A stretch of DNA of 64,000 bases from an uncultured Erwinia sp. (GTDB taxonomy: Bacteria; Pseudomonadota; Gammaproteobacteria; Enterobacterales; Enterobacteriaceae): NCBI GenBank assembly GCA_946221915.1, contig CAMIKG010000007.1, forward strand, positions 61,872 through 125,871, written 5' to 3'. Below, in pieces: positions 33,714-42,322 of the stretch. The translations under genes and the position numbers were made by a program. The first letter of the stretch is position 1. Each line of letters opens with the position of its first letter. The notes beneath the pieces are model-generated. The model searched no databases, was not told the DNA's origin, and was given only the letters and a program-made list of their open reading frames with translations.

Positions 33714-34256
33714 TTATGCCTGGTTATTATTCAGCACCAGCTGGCCTTTGTTATCCAGCGGGATTTGCGTACCAGGATCGTTCTGCATACGGATTTTGCC
33801 CTGCTGGTCGCCGATTTTGTAAGTCACGTCGTAACCCAGCATTTTTTCCTGCTTATCGTAGACTGTCTTACAGCGCTGCTCTGTAGTGGTGTAAGTATCA
33901 CGTTCCTGCAGTGCGCCTTGTACCTGGTTACCGCCGTAACCGCCCGCCAGCGCACCGGCGACTGTCGCGACATCGCGACCGCGTCCACCGCCAAACTGGT
34001 GGCCAATCACGCCACCGGCGACAGCGCCGAGCACTGAACCGGCGATACGGTTTTCATCCTGTACCGGACGACGATGCGTCAGTGTAACGTTACGGCACTC
34101 CTGACGCGGCGTCTTCACGCTTTCTTTAATGGGTGTTGCGGAGAGCACCTGAGCATATTGCGGGCCGCTGTTGAATACGTTCATACTCGCGACACCCGCT
34201 ACACCCAGCGCTGCCGCGACACCGATTCCAACACCCGCTAACATTGATTTATTCAC
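33714..34256 (-). CDS. ycfJ: Glycine-zipper outer-membrane-associated protein YcfJ
   Basis: The 180-residue protein starts at a GTG with AGGA upstream (VNKSMLAGVGIGVAAALGVAG), matching the E. coli N-terminus; the in-frame extension to 34550 has no support. An N-terminal hydrophobic segment is followed by a conserved ETVKTPRQEC-like region (ESVKTPRQECRNV). A glycine-zipper 2TM segment follows (GSVLGAVAGGVIGHQFGGG, VAGALAGGYGGNQVQG), then the C-terminal KMLGYDVTYKIGDQQGKIRM. The function is not settled; the homologue is biofilm- and stress-associated in E. coli. Confidence 0.93.
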   Translation of the reverse strand: MNKSMLAGVGIGVAAALGVAGVASMNVFNSGPQYAQVLSATPIKESVKTPRQECRNVTLTHRRPVQDENRIAGSVLGAVAGGVIGHQFGGGRGRDVATVAGALAGGYGGNQVQGALQERDTYTTTEQRCKTVYDKQEKMLGYDVTYKIGDQQGKIRMQNDPGTQIPLDNKGQLVLNNNQA

Positions 34257-34563
34257 AGGAAATCCTCCTGAAGTGTTACCGCGCATTGTTGCTGCCGCTG
34301 ACGCTTTCCGTGCAGTTCTGGCATTCCCGGCGTGCGCGCCGCGCCGTGGTGATTTAGGTAAATATTGCGTTAAGGTAACGAAACGCGACATCAGAAAAAT
34401 GGAAGAAATAGCGTAAAACCGGTCATAAGCAAAACCTTTCAGAGTGTTCTGATGCGGCAGCAGTGGTTCAGGTGCCTGATACAAGCAATCACGCCACAAT
34501 CGATGCCAGCGGTGGTCCGTCACTGCATCGTTCGGAAGATAGCAATACATTGCAGCATGTAAC

Positions 34564-34581
34564 GTTATGTTATAACATAAC
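34564..34581 (+). promoter_or_regulatory. Zur-type operator upstream of zinT
   Basis: GTTATGTTATAACATAAC is a perfect 18-bp palindrome located 32 bp before the zinT start. It shares 15 consecutive bases with the second site near 37680, and its core agrees with the Zur consensus half ATGTTATA. Zinc repletion should repress zinT through it. Confidence 0.8.
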
Positions 34582-34613
34582 CGTGTGTTTATCTTTTGAT
34601 TGAGGGATCAGTT

Positions 34614-35264
34614 TTGAATATTACATTCAAGAAGTTAGCGTTGGTCTTCGGCGGTTGTTTACTTGCCGGTCAGGCGTCTTCACACGCGCACCACTCCCAT
34701 GGCGCCCCATACACAGAAGTTGAAGAGAAAGCCTCTCGCGGCATCTTTAATGACTCAGATGTAAAAGACAGAGAGTTAGGCGACTGGGAAGGCGCGTGGC
34801 AGTCAGTTTATCCCATTCTGTTATCGGGAGAGATGGACCCGGTTTTCAAAAAGAAAGCCGCGGACGACAAAACGAAATCCTTTGAGCAGATAAAAGAGTA
34901 TTATCGCAAAGGATATGCGACGGATGTGAAAAGTATCACCATCGAAAATGGCGTAATGAAATTTGCCACGGATAACGGGGTTAATTCGTGTCACTATAAC
35001 TACGCGGGTTATAAGATCCTTACCTACACTTCCGGTAAAAAAGGGGTTCGCTACTTATTTGAGTGTAATGATGCACAGTCAAAGGCACCTAAATATGTGC
35101 AGTTTAGCGACCATACCATCGGCCCGCGTAAGTCAGCACACTTCCATATCTTCATGGGCAACAGCTCTCAGGAAACGATATTAAAAGAGATGGATAACTG
35201 GCCGACTTACTACCCAGCGCAGTTAAAAAATAAAGAAGTCGTCGAAGAGATGCTCCATCATTAA
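34614..35264 (+). CDS. zinT: Periplasmic zinc-binding protein ZinT (YodA)
   Basis: ZinT binds zinc in the periplasm under starvation and cooperates with the ZnuA binding protein. A TTG start at 34614, preceded by TGAGGGA at good spacing, gives exactly 216 residues, the E. coli length. The signal peptide ends near QASSHA, and the mature N-terminus is His-rich (HAHHSHGAPYTEVEEKA). The lipocalin-like domain contains SDWDG-type LGDWEGAWQSVYPIL, YAGYKILTYTSGKKGVRYLFEC and SAHFHIFMG, which carry the zinc-ligand histidines. It is controlled by the Zur-type palindrome just upstream and is convergent with aztD. Confidence 0.94.
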   Translation: MNITFKKLALVFGGCLLAGQASSHAHHSHGAPYTEVEEKASRGIFNDSDVKDRELGDWEGAWQSVYPILLSGEMDPVFKKKAADDKTKSFEQIKEYYRKGYATDVKSITIENGVMKFATDNGVNSCHYNYAGYKILTYTSGKKGVRYLFECNDAQSKAPKYVQFSDHTIGPRKSAHFHIFMGNSSQETILKEMDNWPTYYPAQLKNKEVVEEMLHH

Positions 35265-35295
35265 TCGCTGACACTGCGCTGAATTACGCTCTCAT

Positions 35296-35334
35296 AAAAA
35301 AAGACAAGCCAGTAATATCTGGCTTGTCTTTTTT
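35296..35334. terminator. Bidirectional terminator between zinT and aztD
   Basis: An 11-bp perfect stem, AGACAAGCCAG / CTGGCTTGTCT, with a 6-nt loop has an A-run on the left and a T-run on the right. It can end both convergent transcripts. Confidence 0.92.
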
Positions 35335-35345
35335 ATTGCTGTTAA

Positions 35346-36575
35346 TTAGTGATGATGGTGATCGTGGCCCTCATGATCGTGCACCACGCCGGAACCACCG
35401 ACGGCAACGATATTAAACGGCTGGCCTTCAACGCTAATTTTCCCGGTCTCTTTAAACTCTGCTGCGCTTACAACATGAATCTCACTTTTCAATGGATCGG
35501 TCACAAAGATTTTGTCGTTCGCCACCGCAATTCTTGGCCGGGGATCGTTCCAGTGTCCATCCATCGAGTAAGGTTCGGTTAATTTAACCGACTGGGTTAA
35601 TTCCCCTTTCAATACGTCAATTTTATTCAGCTTACCATCTTCGGTAAAGACATAAGCAAATTTGGGCCGTACCGGGTCAACGGCGAAATGAACACGACGG
35701 GTGGGAAGCTGAACCAGGCGGAAACTATCAGCTTCCGTTGGGTCAATAAGGACAATACGGTCGGGTCCATAGTTACCGATAAAATATTGCAGTCCTTTAC
35801 CACCAGTCAGGGTCGATGATGAACCTTCTGGTAGGCTGCTGCTATAAGGCAGATGCTTAATCACTGGCGCACCGTTATTTTGCTTAATCAGTAAAATCCC
35901 TGTCTGGCAGGCAAGCGCATACGTATCTCCCGACCCCGCCGATCCGTGCAGACCCGGGCAAGGCACGTCACTTCCCACCGGCTTACCATCAAGGCCGAGC
36001 AGGCGAGCACCAATGGGACGCTTTGACGCATCTTTCGGGTCAGGCACTGAAACGACCGTATAGTTGACATAAGGCACGGCCACGCCATGATGGGCCGCGA
36101 CAACATCCACCTTCGTGACGTTTTGTTTACCTTCGAGAACCTCACGCTCGCGGAACAGCATGGCGAATTTCTCGCCATCGAACCACTGCGCTACCCTGCC
36201 CTGATGCTCAACAAAATGGCCCGGCTTCTTGCCATCAAACGTCAGATTAAGCAGCTTCGCATCCGCGACCTCAATATCAGCGTGATCGCCATGATCGTGG
36301 AAGGTAATGCCTGATGAAATGGCATTCACCGTATTAGCACTGCCCTGCACGGCAAACACCGTCGCGCCACTTTCGCTTCTGTGCAGGTTCGCCGGGCCTT
36401 TAACCGTGAAAGAATTGAGTTTATCGCCATCCAGTGCATCAATAACATTCACGATCGGCTTGTCATGATCGGCGACAAATAAACGCCATGCCGTCACATC
36501 TTCAGCTGAAGCCGAATGGCTGGCCATTCCCAGCAATAATGCTGATATAGCAGCTGATAGTGCTAATTTTTTCAT
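35346..36575 (-). CDS. aztD: Periplasmic zinc chaperone AztD
   Basis: AztD is a periplasmic beta-propeller metallochaperone that passes zinc to the binding protein AztC. The 409-residue product has a signal peptide ending SASAEDV, repeated propeller-like blades (DHDKPIVNVIDALDGDKL, NYGPDRIVLIDPTEADSF, VNPRKFAYVF-type segments), and histidine clusters HDHGDHADIE and a C-terminal HDHEGHDHHHH tail. A strong AAGGAG precedes the ATG. It follows aztC by 56 bp in the same direction, so both should be Zur-controlled. The assignment rests on resemblance and context. Confidence 0.88.
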   Translation of the reverse strand: MKKLALSAAISALLLGMASHSASAEDVTAWRLFVADHDKPIVNVIDALDGDKLNSFTVKGPANLHRSESGATVFAVQGSANTVNAISSGITFHDHGDHADIEVADAKLLNLTFDGKKPGHFVEHQGRVAQWFDGEKFAMLFREREVLEGKQNVTKVDVVAAHHGVAVPYVNYTVVSVPDPKDASKRPIGARLLGLDGKPVGSDVPCPGLHGSAGSGDTYALACQTGILLIKQNNGAPVIKHLPYSSSLPEGSSSTLTGGKGLQYFIGNYGPDRIVLIDPTEADSFRLVQLPTRRVHFAVDPVRPKFAYVFTEDGKLNKIDVLKGELTQSVKLTEPYSMDGHWNDPRPRIAVANDKIFVTDPLKSEIHVVSAAEFKETGKISVEGQPFNIVAVGGSGVVHDHEGHDHHHH

Positions 36576-36631
36576 TAGTATCTCCTTGATTAAGTTACTG
36601 CAAAAAATGTTATCTCTTTACCTGATTGCGA

Positions 36632-37567
36632 TTAATTTTTATTGATAGCGTCGATAATGGTTTTCACATTATGTTTCATCATATCAATATAAGTAGGCGC
36701 CGGACCGGAGGGGGCTGACAATGCATCGGAGTAAAGTACCCCTGCGACTTTCATATTTGCTTCCTGCGCAATCTGCTCAACCAGTGCCGGATTAGAAATA
36801 TTCTCTGCAAAGATCGCGCTGGCATGATTATTTTTGATATCGCGCACAATACCGGCCACGTCTGCCGCTGACGCTTCAGATTCTGTTGAAACACCCTGCA
36901 CGGAGAGGAACTTTACGCCATATTCCTGAGAGAAATACCTGAACGCGTTATGCCCCACGACCAGCGTTTTTTTCTCATCGGCTATTCCGGCGAACGCTTT
37001 TGCAAATTCGGCCTGCAGGGCAGCTAATTTCTCTGAATAAGAGTGTGCATTTTGCTGATAATAGTCACAATTGGGGTTATCAATCTGACAAAGTGATGCA
37101 GCAATATTTTTTGCATATACCATCACGTTTGCCAGCGACTGCCAGGCGTGTGGATCGTTTGGCGCAGCATGGAAAACAGCCTTACCATCAATAAAGTGAT
37201 AATGCCCGCCAGCAGGGTCATGGATAATATTGGCCCCTTTTGCCGCTTCGATAACTGGAGCAGAGGTTTCACTGGCTTTAATTAACCGGCTGATAAATCC
37301 CTCTAACTGCAATCCGTTGATGATAATCAGGTCCGCTTTCGACATGGCTATAGCATCAGAAGGAGAGGCTTCATAAACATGGGCATCGCTATCCGGTCCT
37401 ACCAGAGTACGAATCTTCACTTTGTCCTGGCCAATATTTTTGGCGATATCCCCCAGAATAGAAAAGCTGGCGATGACGTTTACCTGCGCGTGGCTTTTCA
37501 GTGGCACGCTTAAAACCAGCGAAAATGCAATAACCAGTCTGACTGATAAGAAAATCAGCTTTTTCAT
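36632..37567 (-). CDS. aztC: Zinc ABC transporter substrate-binding protein AztC
   Basis: This cluster A-I metal-binding protein (ZnuA/TroA family) captures zinc in the periplasm. The start is placed at MKKLIFLSVRLVIAF, which has AAGGAA at good spacing; the longer frame to 37609 is less likely. The 311 residues include a signal peptide cleaved near SHA, the first metal His region VGPDSDAHVYEAS, a short His-containing loop HYHFIDGK, NDPHAW, VGHNAFRYFSQEYG and IFAENISNPALVEQIA. No aztA/aztB permease or ATPase genes are nearby, so it may feed another importer such as ZnuBC. Confidence 0.9.
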   Translation of the reverse strand: MKKLIFLSVRLVIAFSLVLSVPLKSHAQVNVIASFSILGDIAKNIGQDKVKIRTLVGPDSDAHVYEASPSDAIAMSKADLIIINGLQLEGFISRLIKASETSAPVIEAAKGANIIHDPAGGHYHFIDGKAVFHAAPNDPHAWQSLANVMVYAKNIAASLCQIDNPNCDYYQQNAHSYSEKLAALQAEFAKAFAGIADEKKTLVVGHNAFRYFSQEYGVKFLSVQGVSTESEASAADVAGIVRDIKNNHASAIFAENISNPALVEQIAQEANMKVAGVLYSDALSAPSGPAPTYIDMMKHNVKTIIDAINKN

Positions 37568-37677
37568 CAACAATATTCCTTTTTTAAGTGCATTAATCCT
37601 GAGCAACACTCATGTAGTAACGAGCTTATTTCTCATCAGGGAAATCACTCTGCGACATACAAATGCTTACCATTTTT

Positions 37678-37700
37678 GTATGTTATAACATAACATTTTT
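37678..37700 (-). promoter_or_regulatory. Zur box upstream of aztC
   Basis: The site contains ATGTTATAACATAACATTT, close to the E. coli Zur consensus ATGTTATANTATAACATTT. It is 111 bp upstream of the chosen aztC start and oriented for the aztC-aztD unit. With the zinT site it brackets the zinc cluster. Confidence 0.82.
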
Positions 37701-37873
37701 GCTGTAAATCGATAATGGACCTGATAGGCGATCGGCCATTTAGCGCCGGGGAGGCTGAGACTGCTCAGCGGAAAAGGAGACGACTGAGACCGGGGTTCTG
37801 ACGGAGTTGCCGACAAGCTGGCAGAGGTAACGAGAAATTTCGCCGCGCGGGCGCTTCACTTGCGGGAGAGATC

Positions 37874-37900
37874 AAAAATGGCGGGATGAACCCCGCCATT
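37874..37900 (-). terminator. Intrinsic terminator of ndh
   Basis: On the minus strand a 9-bp stem, AATGGCGGG / CCCGCCATT, begins a few bases after the ndh stop and runs into a T-tract. The rest of 37701-37873 shows only imperfect GA-rich sequence and no gene. Confidence 0.85.
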
Positions 37901-37905
37901 CTCAC

Positions 37906-39210
37906 TTAGTGCAGTTTCAGACGCGGACGGATCACGCGGTTAATACTGCCAACCAGCATCATCAGGCCGGTCTTGAAGTAACCGTGCAGCGCGATCTGGT
38001 GCATACGGTACAGCGAGATGTAGACCATGCGCGCAATGCGCCCTTCCACCATCATTGAGCCACGCATCAGGTTACCCATCAGGCTGCCGACGGTGCTGAA
38101 GCGGGACAGAGAGACCAGCGAGCCGTGGTCTTTATAAACATACGCTTTCTGCGCCTGGCCTTTGCGACGGGCCAGAATGTTGCTCAGCACGCGTGACGCC
38201 ATCTGGTGCGCCGACTGCGCGCGCGGTGGTACAAAGCCGCCGCCCGGCAGTGCGCAGGACGCGCAGTCACCAATCGCATAGATATCATCATCCTGCGTGG
38301 TCTGCAGCGTCTCTTTTACCACCAGCTGATTGATGCGGTTGGTTTCCAGACCGCCGAACTCTTTCATAAAGTCTGGCGCTTTGATCCCGGCTGCCCAGAC
38401 CATCAGATCGGCAGTAATAAATTCACCGGATTTGGTATTCAGGCCCTCAGCATCGGCGCTGGTCACCATGGTCTGCGTTAACACGCGCACGCCCAGCTTG
38501 GTCAGTTCCTGATGCGCAGCTGCGGAAATACGTGGCGGCAGAGCAGGCAGAATACGCTCACCCGCTTCCACCAGCGTGACATTCAGCGCAGAGCTGTCGA
38601 GGTTTTTGTAGCCGTAGCTGTGCAGCTGCTTCACCGCGTTATGCAGTTCCGCCGACAGTTCAACGCCGGTCGCGCCGCCGCCAACAATGGCGATATTGAC
38701 CTTCTCCTGCGTCCCTTCGCTGGAAGAGAATTTCAGGAACAGATTAAGCATTTCGTTATGGAAACGACGAGCCTGGCTTGGGTTGTCGAGGAAGATACAG
38801 TGATCTTTCACCCCCGGCGTGCCGAAGTCGTTAGAGGTGCTGCCCAGCGCCATGACCAGCGTGTCATAAGCCAGCTCGCGCGCCGGCACCAGCACTTCCC
38901 CCTGCGCATCGCGGATTTCCGCCAGCTGCAGGCGTTTAGTTTCGCGGTTCAGATCGGTCACCGTACCCAGCTGGAACTGGAAATGGTGATTGCGCGCATG
39001 CGCCAGATAACTCAGCGCATCAATGCCTTCATCCAGCGAACCGGTCGCCACTTCGTGCAGTAACGGTTTCCATAAATGACTGTTATTACGGTCAATCAGC
39101 GTAATTTCAGCTTTCTTCTTGCGGCCCAGTTTATGACCGAGCTGAGTAGCCAGCTCCAGTCCCCCTGCGCCACCACCGACGATGACAATTTTTTCCATTG
39201 GCGTAGTCAA
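37906..39210 (-). CDS. ndh: Type II NADH dehydrogenase Ndh
   Basis: Ndh oxidises NADH and reduces ubiquinone at the inner face of the cytoplasmic membrane without pumping protons. The 434 residues equal E. coli Ndh. FAD-binding IVIVGGGAGGLE is at the N-terminus, NADH-binding VNIAIVGGGATGVELSAE is mid-protein, and the FAD-contact region IYAIGDCASC follows. The C-terminal amphipathic membrane anchor ends NRVIRPRLKLH. Expression is probably repressed by FNR, as in E. coli, given the site upstream. Confidence 0.98.
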   Translation of the reverse strand: MTTPMEKIVIVGGGAGGLELATQLGHKLGRKKKAEITLIDRNNSHLWKPLLHEVATGSLDEGIDALSYLAHARNHHFQFQLGTVTDLNRETKRLQLAEIRDAQGEVLVPARELAYDTLVMALGSTSNDFGTPGVKDHCIFLDNPSQARRFHNEMLNLFLKFSSSEGTQEKVNIAIVGGGATGVELSAELHNAVKQLHSYGYKNLDSSALNVTLVEAGERILPALPPRISAAAHQELTKLGVRVLTQTMVTSADAEGLNTKSGEFITADLMVWAAGIKAPDFMKEFGGLETNRINQLVVKETLQTTQDDDIYAIGDCASCALPGGGFVPPRAQSAHQMASRVLSNILARRKGQAQKAYVYKDHGSLVSLSRFSTVGSLMGNLMRGSMMVEGRIARMVYISLYRMHQIALHGYFKTGLMMLVGSINRVIRPRLKLH

Positions 39211-39344
39211 AAGACCCCCTCAAAATGTGAACCAATCGTTAACTAAAGGTTACTAGCAATATCCTTAGTAAACATAGGGTTGGCGAACCTTAATCGCTAT
39301 CTGTCGGCAGGATATCACGGCAGGGTAATTGGGTCATACCAAAA

Positions 39345-39358
39345 TTGATCGGAGTCAA
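39345..39358. promoter_or_regulatory. FNR-like site upstream of ndh
   Basis: TTGAT-CGGA-GTCAA matches the FNR consensus TTGAT-N4-ATCAA at 9 of 10 positions. It lies 135 bp upstream of the ndh start. E. coli ndh is repressed by FNR, which supports the reading. Confidence 0.5.
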
Positions 39359-39457
39359 TTTTTATTGATGAAACCAGGATTATTACGCAAAAAATTCATC
39401 ACCCGGCGGCGGTGATTGCGTGGCGGGGCGTACCTGACGCCCCACGTAAAAGAAGGA

Positions 39458-40000
39458 TTAGCCAGCCAGCTTAAACGCTTTAAGACGTTGTAAATGTGGC
39501 GAAATGTTTTTGAATTTATGCCCCTGCTCCTCATCCCAGATAATCGGATAAAAAGGGTGCAGTGTCTGCGCGCTGCGCTGATTATCCAGCGCCTCATCGC
39601 GGCGGGAAAGGATCGTCAGGCAGCGGTCGCGGTTTTTTTCACGAAAGTTACTGACGCATTTAGTGGCGATATCCAGATACTCTTCCGGCCGGTCGATCCT
39701 GCCGGTCATATTTTCAGCAGGAAACAGATTAGGGTTAAAAATCACCTGACGAATGTTACAAAGAAAACCGATGCGTTCGGACCAGTACCCCCCCAGCCCG
39801 ACGCCGCAAATCAGCGGGTGTTTATCCTCACTCAGTTGCAGCATTTTGTCGGTCTCTTTCAGCAAATGCTGCATATCGTGTTTGGGATGCCGCGTGCTGT
39901 AACTCAGTAACCGCACATCCGGGTCGATAAACTGCAGTTGCAGCACCTTTTCATGGTTGCCCGGACTGTTCGAATCAAAACCGTGCAGATAGATGATCAT
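39458..40000 (-). CDS. ycfP: YqiA/YcfP family alpha/beta-hydrolase-fold protein YcfP
   Basis: The 180-residue protein starts at MIIYLHGFDSNSPGNHEK, preceded by GAGGATAACA; a GTG 12 bp earlier is less likely. It matches E. coli YcfP in length and sequence (TRHPKHDMQHLLKE, ICGVGLGGYWSERIGFLC, NPNLFPAENM, DEEQGHKFKNISPHL). The GxGxxG nucleophile-elbow position reads GVGLGG, lacking the usual Ser, so hydrolase activity is doubtful. It lies upstream of ndh on the same strand, as in E. coli. Confidence 0.94.
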   Translation of the reverse strand: MIIYLHGFDSNSPGNHEKVLQLQFIDPDVRLLSYSTRHPKHDMQHLLKETDKMLQLSEDKHPLICGVGLGGYWSERIGFLCNIRQVIFNPNLFPAENMTGRIDRPEEYLDIATKCVSNFREKNRDRCLTILSRRDEALDNQRSAQTLHPFYPIIWDEEQGHKFKNISPHLQRLKAFKLAG

Positions 40001-40222
40001 TGTTATCCTCACCTTTGATTAACCAGACCTGATGGTAGCGCTGGCGTCATCCCCCTGAATTGATCAATGACATATTATCGGGATGAAGCCCGAAAATTTG
40101 ACTTAAGATCAAAACAGTATAATTTTGCAATAAATATTACCAATATCTGCCACTTTCATTAAAGAATTCTTACACATTGCCGATGGGGGTATTTAGCGTT
40201 CTTCTTACTCGTAGAGGGCATT

Positions 40223-41095
40223 ATGGGCATAACAAATATAAACAATGGAACTTACCCTGGCACTGAGCAGGCCAGAACCAGTCCCCACAACTCCACTCCC
40301 ACTTCAGACGCCAGCGTATGGCAAAAACCGTTACCGGCTGCGGTCGTGACCCTCTCTCCGGAAACCGTCAGTCGTATACAGAACACCCCCGCAGACCAGA
40401 TGCAGCCAGTCAGCAAAGAACAAGCTGAAGCCAATGCGCGCCAGGTTAGCGCGCTGAGATTTATCTATCAGCAGCCAGTGCGCGATCTGAGTGTGAATGC
40501 CGCCAGCGATCCTTTTACCGCCGGAGATGCCGCAACCCTGGCACCGCTGCTGGAAATGTCCGGCGATACGGACAGCGTCGATGTGTTCGCCGGTGCGCTG
40601 AATAAGGTGCTGCGCGAAAATAATGCCAATGCTGCGAACATCGACAATTCTGATACATCACAGGCGGTATCGCTGGCCCTGACCCAGGCCAAGCTGAACA
40701 AACTGGTGGAGAAATACGTCAGCCGCGACCAGCAACCGCAGGCGGGTAACATCGTCGCCACGCTAATGAACAGTAAATTTGTTGAACGTGGTGAAGTACA
40801 AACGGAACTGGCGCAGGCCACGCTGAAGATTGCGCAGAAGTATGGCAGCGCTGATCACATCGCCCAGGCGCAAAACTATGTGCAGCAGGTAGAACAAGGT
40901 ACGTCGCGGGCGCAGAAGGAACAGACGCAGATACTGCAGATCATCACGCAGAGCGCCAGTATGGATGACGCTTTTGACACTATTGCCGGGCTGGTGAAAA
41001 ACAACACCTTTGATACAGCGAGTAAAAACAATGTATTAAAGCAGCTGGATGTTTATAAGTCGCAGTGGCGGGATTTAATCCAGTCACTGGCGTGA
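40223..41095 (+). CDS. Unknown 290-aa protein with Ser/Thr/Asn-rich N-terminus
   Basis: The ATG at 40223 has GAGGG upstream. Residues about 1-40 are rich in Asn, Thr, Ser and Pro without a signal peptide or membrane helix. The remaining ~220 residues appear almost wholly alpha-helical (QAVSLALTQAKLNKLVEKYVS, AQATLKIAQKYGSADHIAQAQ). There is no cysteine. I do not recognise the family. It is inserted between ycfP and nagZ, which are neighbours in E. coli, and is transcribed against both. A TATAAT occurs at 40118-40123. A secreted or cell-cell effector is one possibility, only from its composition. Confidence 0.75.
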   Translation: MGITNINNGTYPGTEQARTSPHNSTPTSDASVWQKPLPAAVVTLSPETVSRIQNTPADQMQPVSKEQAEANARQVSALRFIYQQPVRDLSVNAASDPFTAGDAATLAPLLEMSGDTDSVDVFAGALNKVLRENNANAANIDNSDTSQAVSLALTQAKLNKLVEKYVSRDQQPQAGNIVATLMNSKFVERGEVQTELAQATLKIAQKYGSADHIAQAQNYVQQVEQGTSRAQKEQTQILQIITQSASMDDAFDTIAGLVKNNTFDTASKNNVLKQLDVYKSQWRDLIQSLA

Positions 41096-41127
41096 TGTGA
41101 CAGGGCCGCCAGACGGCGGCCACGGTT

Positions 41128-42171
41128 TTAGCGGCTGGCTTTATACGCCAGCCAGCGCGCCTGTAACTGGCTCAGCTGCTGGCTGGTCTCTTTCCAGCGC
41201 GCAGACTGCTGCAATTCCTGACGGCTGAACGCCCCCTTATGGTACAGCTGGCTGACGCGCTCAGCGCTCACCGGCGTCAGATTATCCAGTACGCTGACCG
41301 CACCCGCGCGGTTATTACACACCAGAATCATATCGCATCCGGCATCCAGTGACGCCTGGCCGCGCTCGGCATAGCTGCCCATGATCGCCGCCCCTTCCAT
41401 CGACAGATCGTCAGAGAAAATCACGCCGTTAAAGCCCAGCTCACCACGCAGCACCTTTTTCAGCCAGTGCGGCGACCCGCTGGCCGGGCGCGGGTCAACC
41501 TGACTGTAGATCACATGCGCAGGCATAATCGCATCCAGCGCCTGCTCGTCAATCAGCTGGCGGAAAATCTGCATATCGTGCTGGCGGATCAGCGCTTCAT
41601 CACGCTCATCACGCGGCGTCTCTTTATGAGAATCGGCGCTGACGGCACCGTGTCCGGGGAAATGTTTACCGGTGGTTTTCATCCCGGCTTCATGCATCCC
41701 GGCGATAAAGCGACGCGCCATGCTGAGCGCAATAACCGGATCTTCATGGAAAGAGCGCTCGCCAATCGCCGCGCTGAGATGGCCGATATCCAGTACCGGG
41801 GCGAAGCTGATATCGATATCCATGGCAATCATTTCAGACGCCATCAGCCAGCCCGCCTGCTGCGCCAGTTCACCCGCGCGGTCGCTATCGTGCAATGCCG
41901 CAAAGGACTGCATCGCCGGCAAGGGGGTAAAGCCATCGCGAAAACGCTGGACGCGCCCGCCTTCCTGGTCCACCGCCACCACCAGACGACTGCGTGACGC
42001 CGCGCGAATTTGACGCACCAGTTCACGCAACTGCGCCGGATCGTGGTAATTACGGCTAAACAGAATCAGACCGCCCACCAGCGGATGCTGCAAAATTTCG
42101 CGCTCTTCTGCATCCAGCTCATAGCTTTCGACATCGAGCATCACCGGGCCAGGCGTGGTCAACTCCATCAT
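41128..42171 (-). CDS. nagZ: Beta-N-acetylhexosaminidase NagZ
   Basis: NagZ is a cytosolic family GH3 enzyme that removes GlcNAc from anhydromuropeptides in cell-wall recycling and so affects AmpC induction. The 347 residues show VDQEGGRVQRF, the substrate-binding and catalytic loop KHFPGHGAVSADSHKETP with its His-Asp dyad, and the nucleophile in IFSDDLSMEGAAIMG. The N-terminus is a few residues longer than in E. coli (MMELTTPGPVMLD). It belongs to the backbone unit with thiK and lpoB, but a TetR/epimerase pair now lies upstream of it. Confidence 0.96.
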   Translation of the reverse strand: MMELTTPGPVMLDVESYELDAEEREILQHPLVGGLILFSRNYHDPAQLRELVRQIRAASRSRLVVAVDQEGGRVQRFRDGFTPLPAMQSFAALHDSDRAGELAQQAGWLMASEMIAMDIDISFAPVLDIGHLSAAIGERSFHEDPVIALSMARRFIAGMHEAGMKTTGKHFPGHGAVSADSHKETPRDERDEALIRQHDMQIFRQLIDEQALDAIMPAHVIYSQVDPRPASGSPHWLKKVLRGELGFNGVIFSDDLSMEGAAIMGSYAERGQASLDAGCDMILVCNNRAGAVSVLDNLTPVSAERVSQLYHKGAFSRQELQQSARWKETSQQLSQLQARWLAYKASR

Positions 42172-42322
42172 GTTCTCTTCCTCTAAAAATGCAGGCGCTT
42201 ATCATAGGCGATTGAGAAAAATTTTCCATTTCGCCAGCCCATTTTCGCTCACTGGTCAGAGTTGATATTACTGCTGATGAAATTAATATCCATCCAGATG
42301 GTTAAATATTATGGAGAAGTCA

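Noticed and set aside
34257..34550. N-terminal extension of ycfJ
   Set aside because: The GTG at 34256 with AGGA matches the family start; the extension covers probable promoter DNA.
40098..40123. TTGACT and TATAAT as a promoter pair for the 40223 gene
   Set aside because: The spacer is only 14 bp; only the -10 half is kept as a note.
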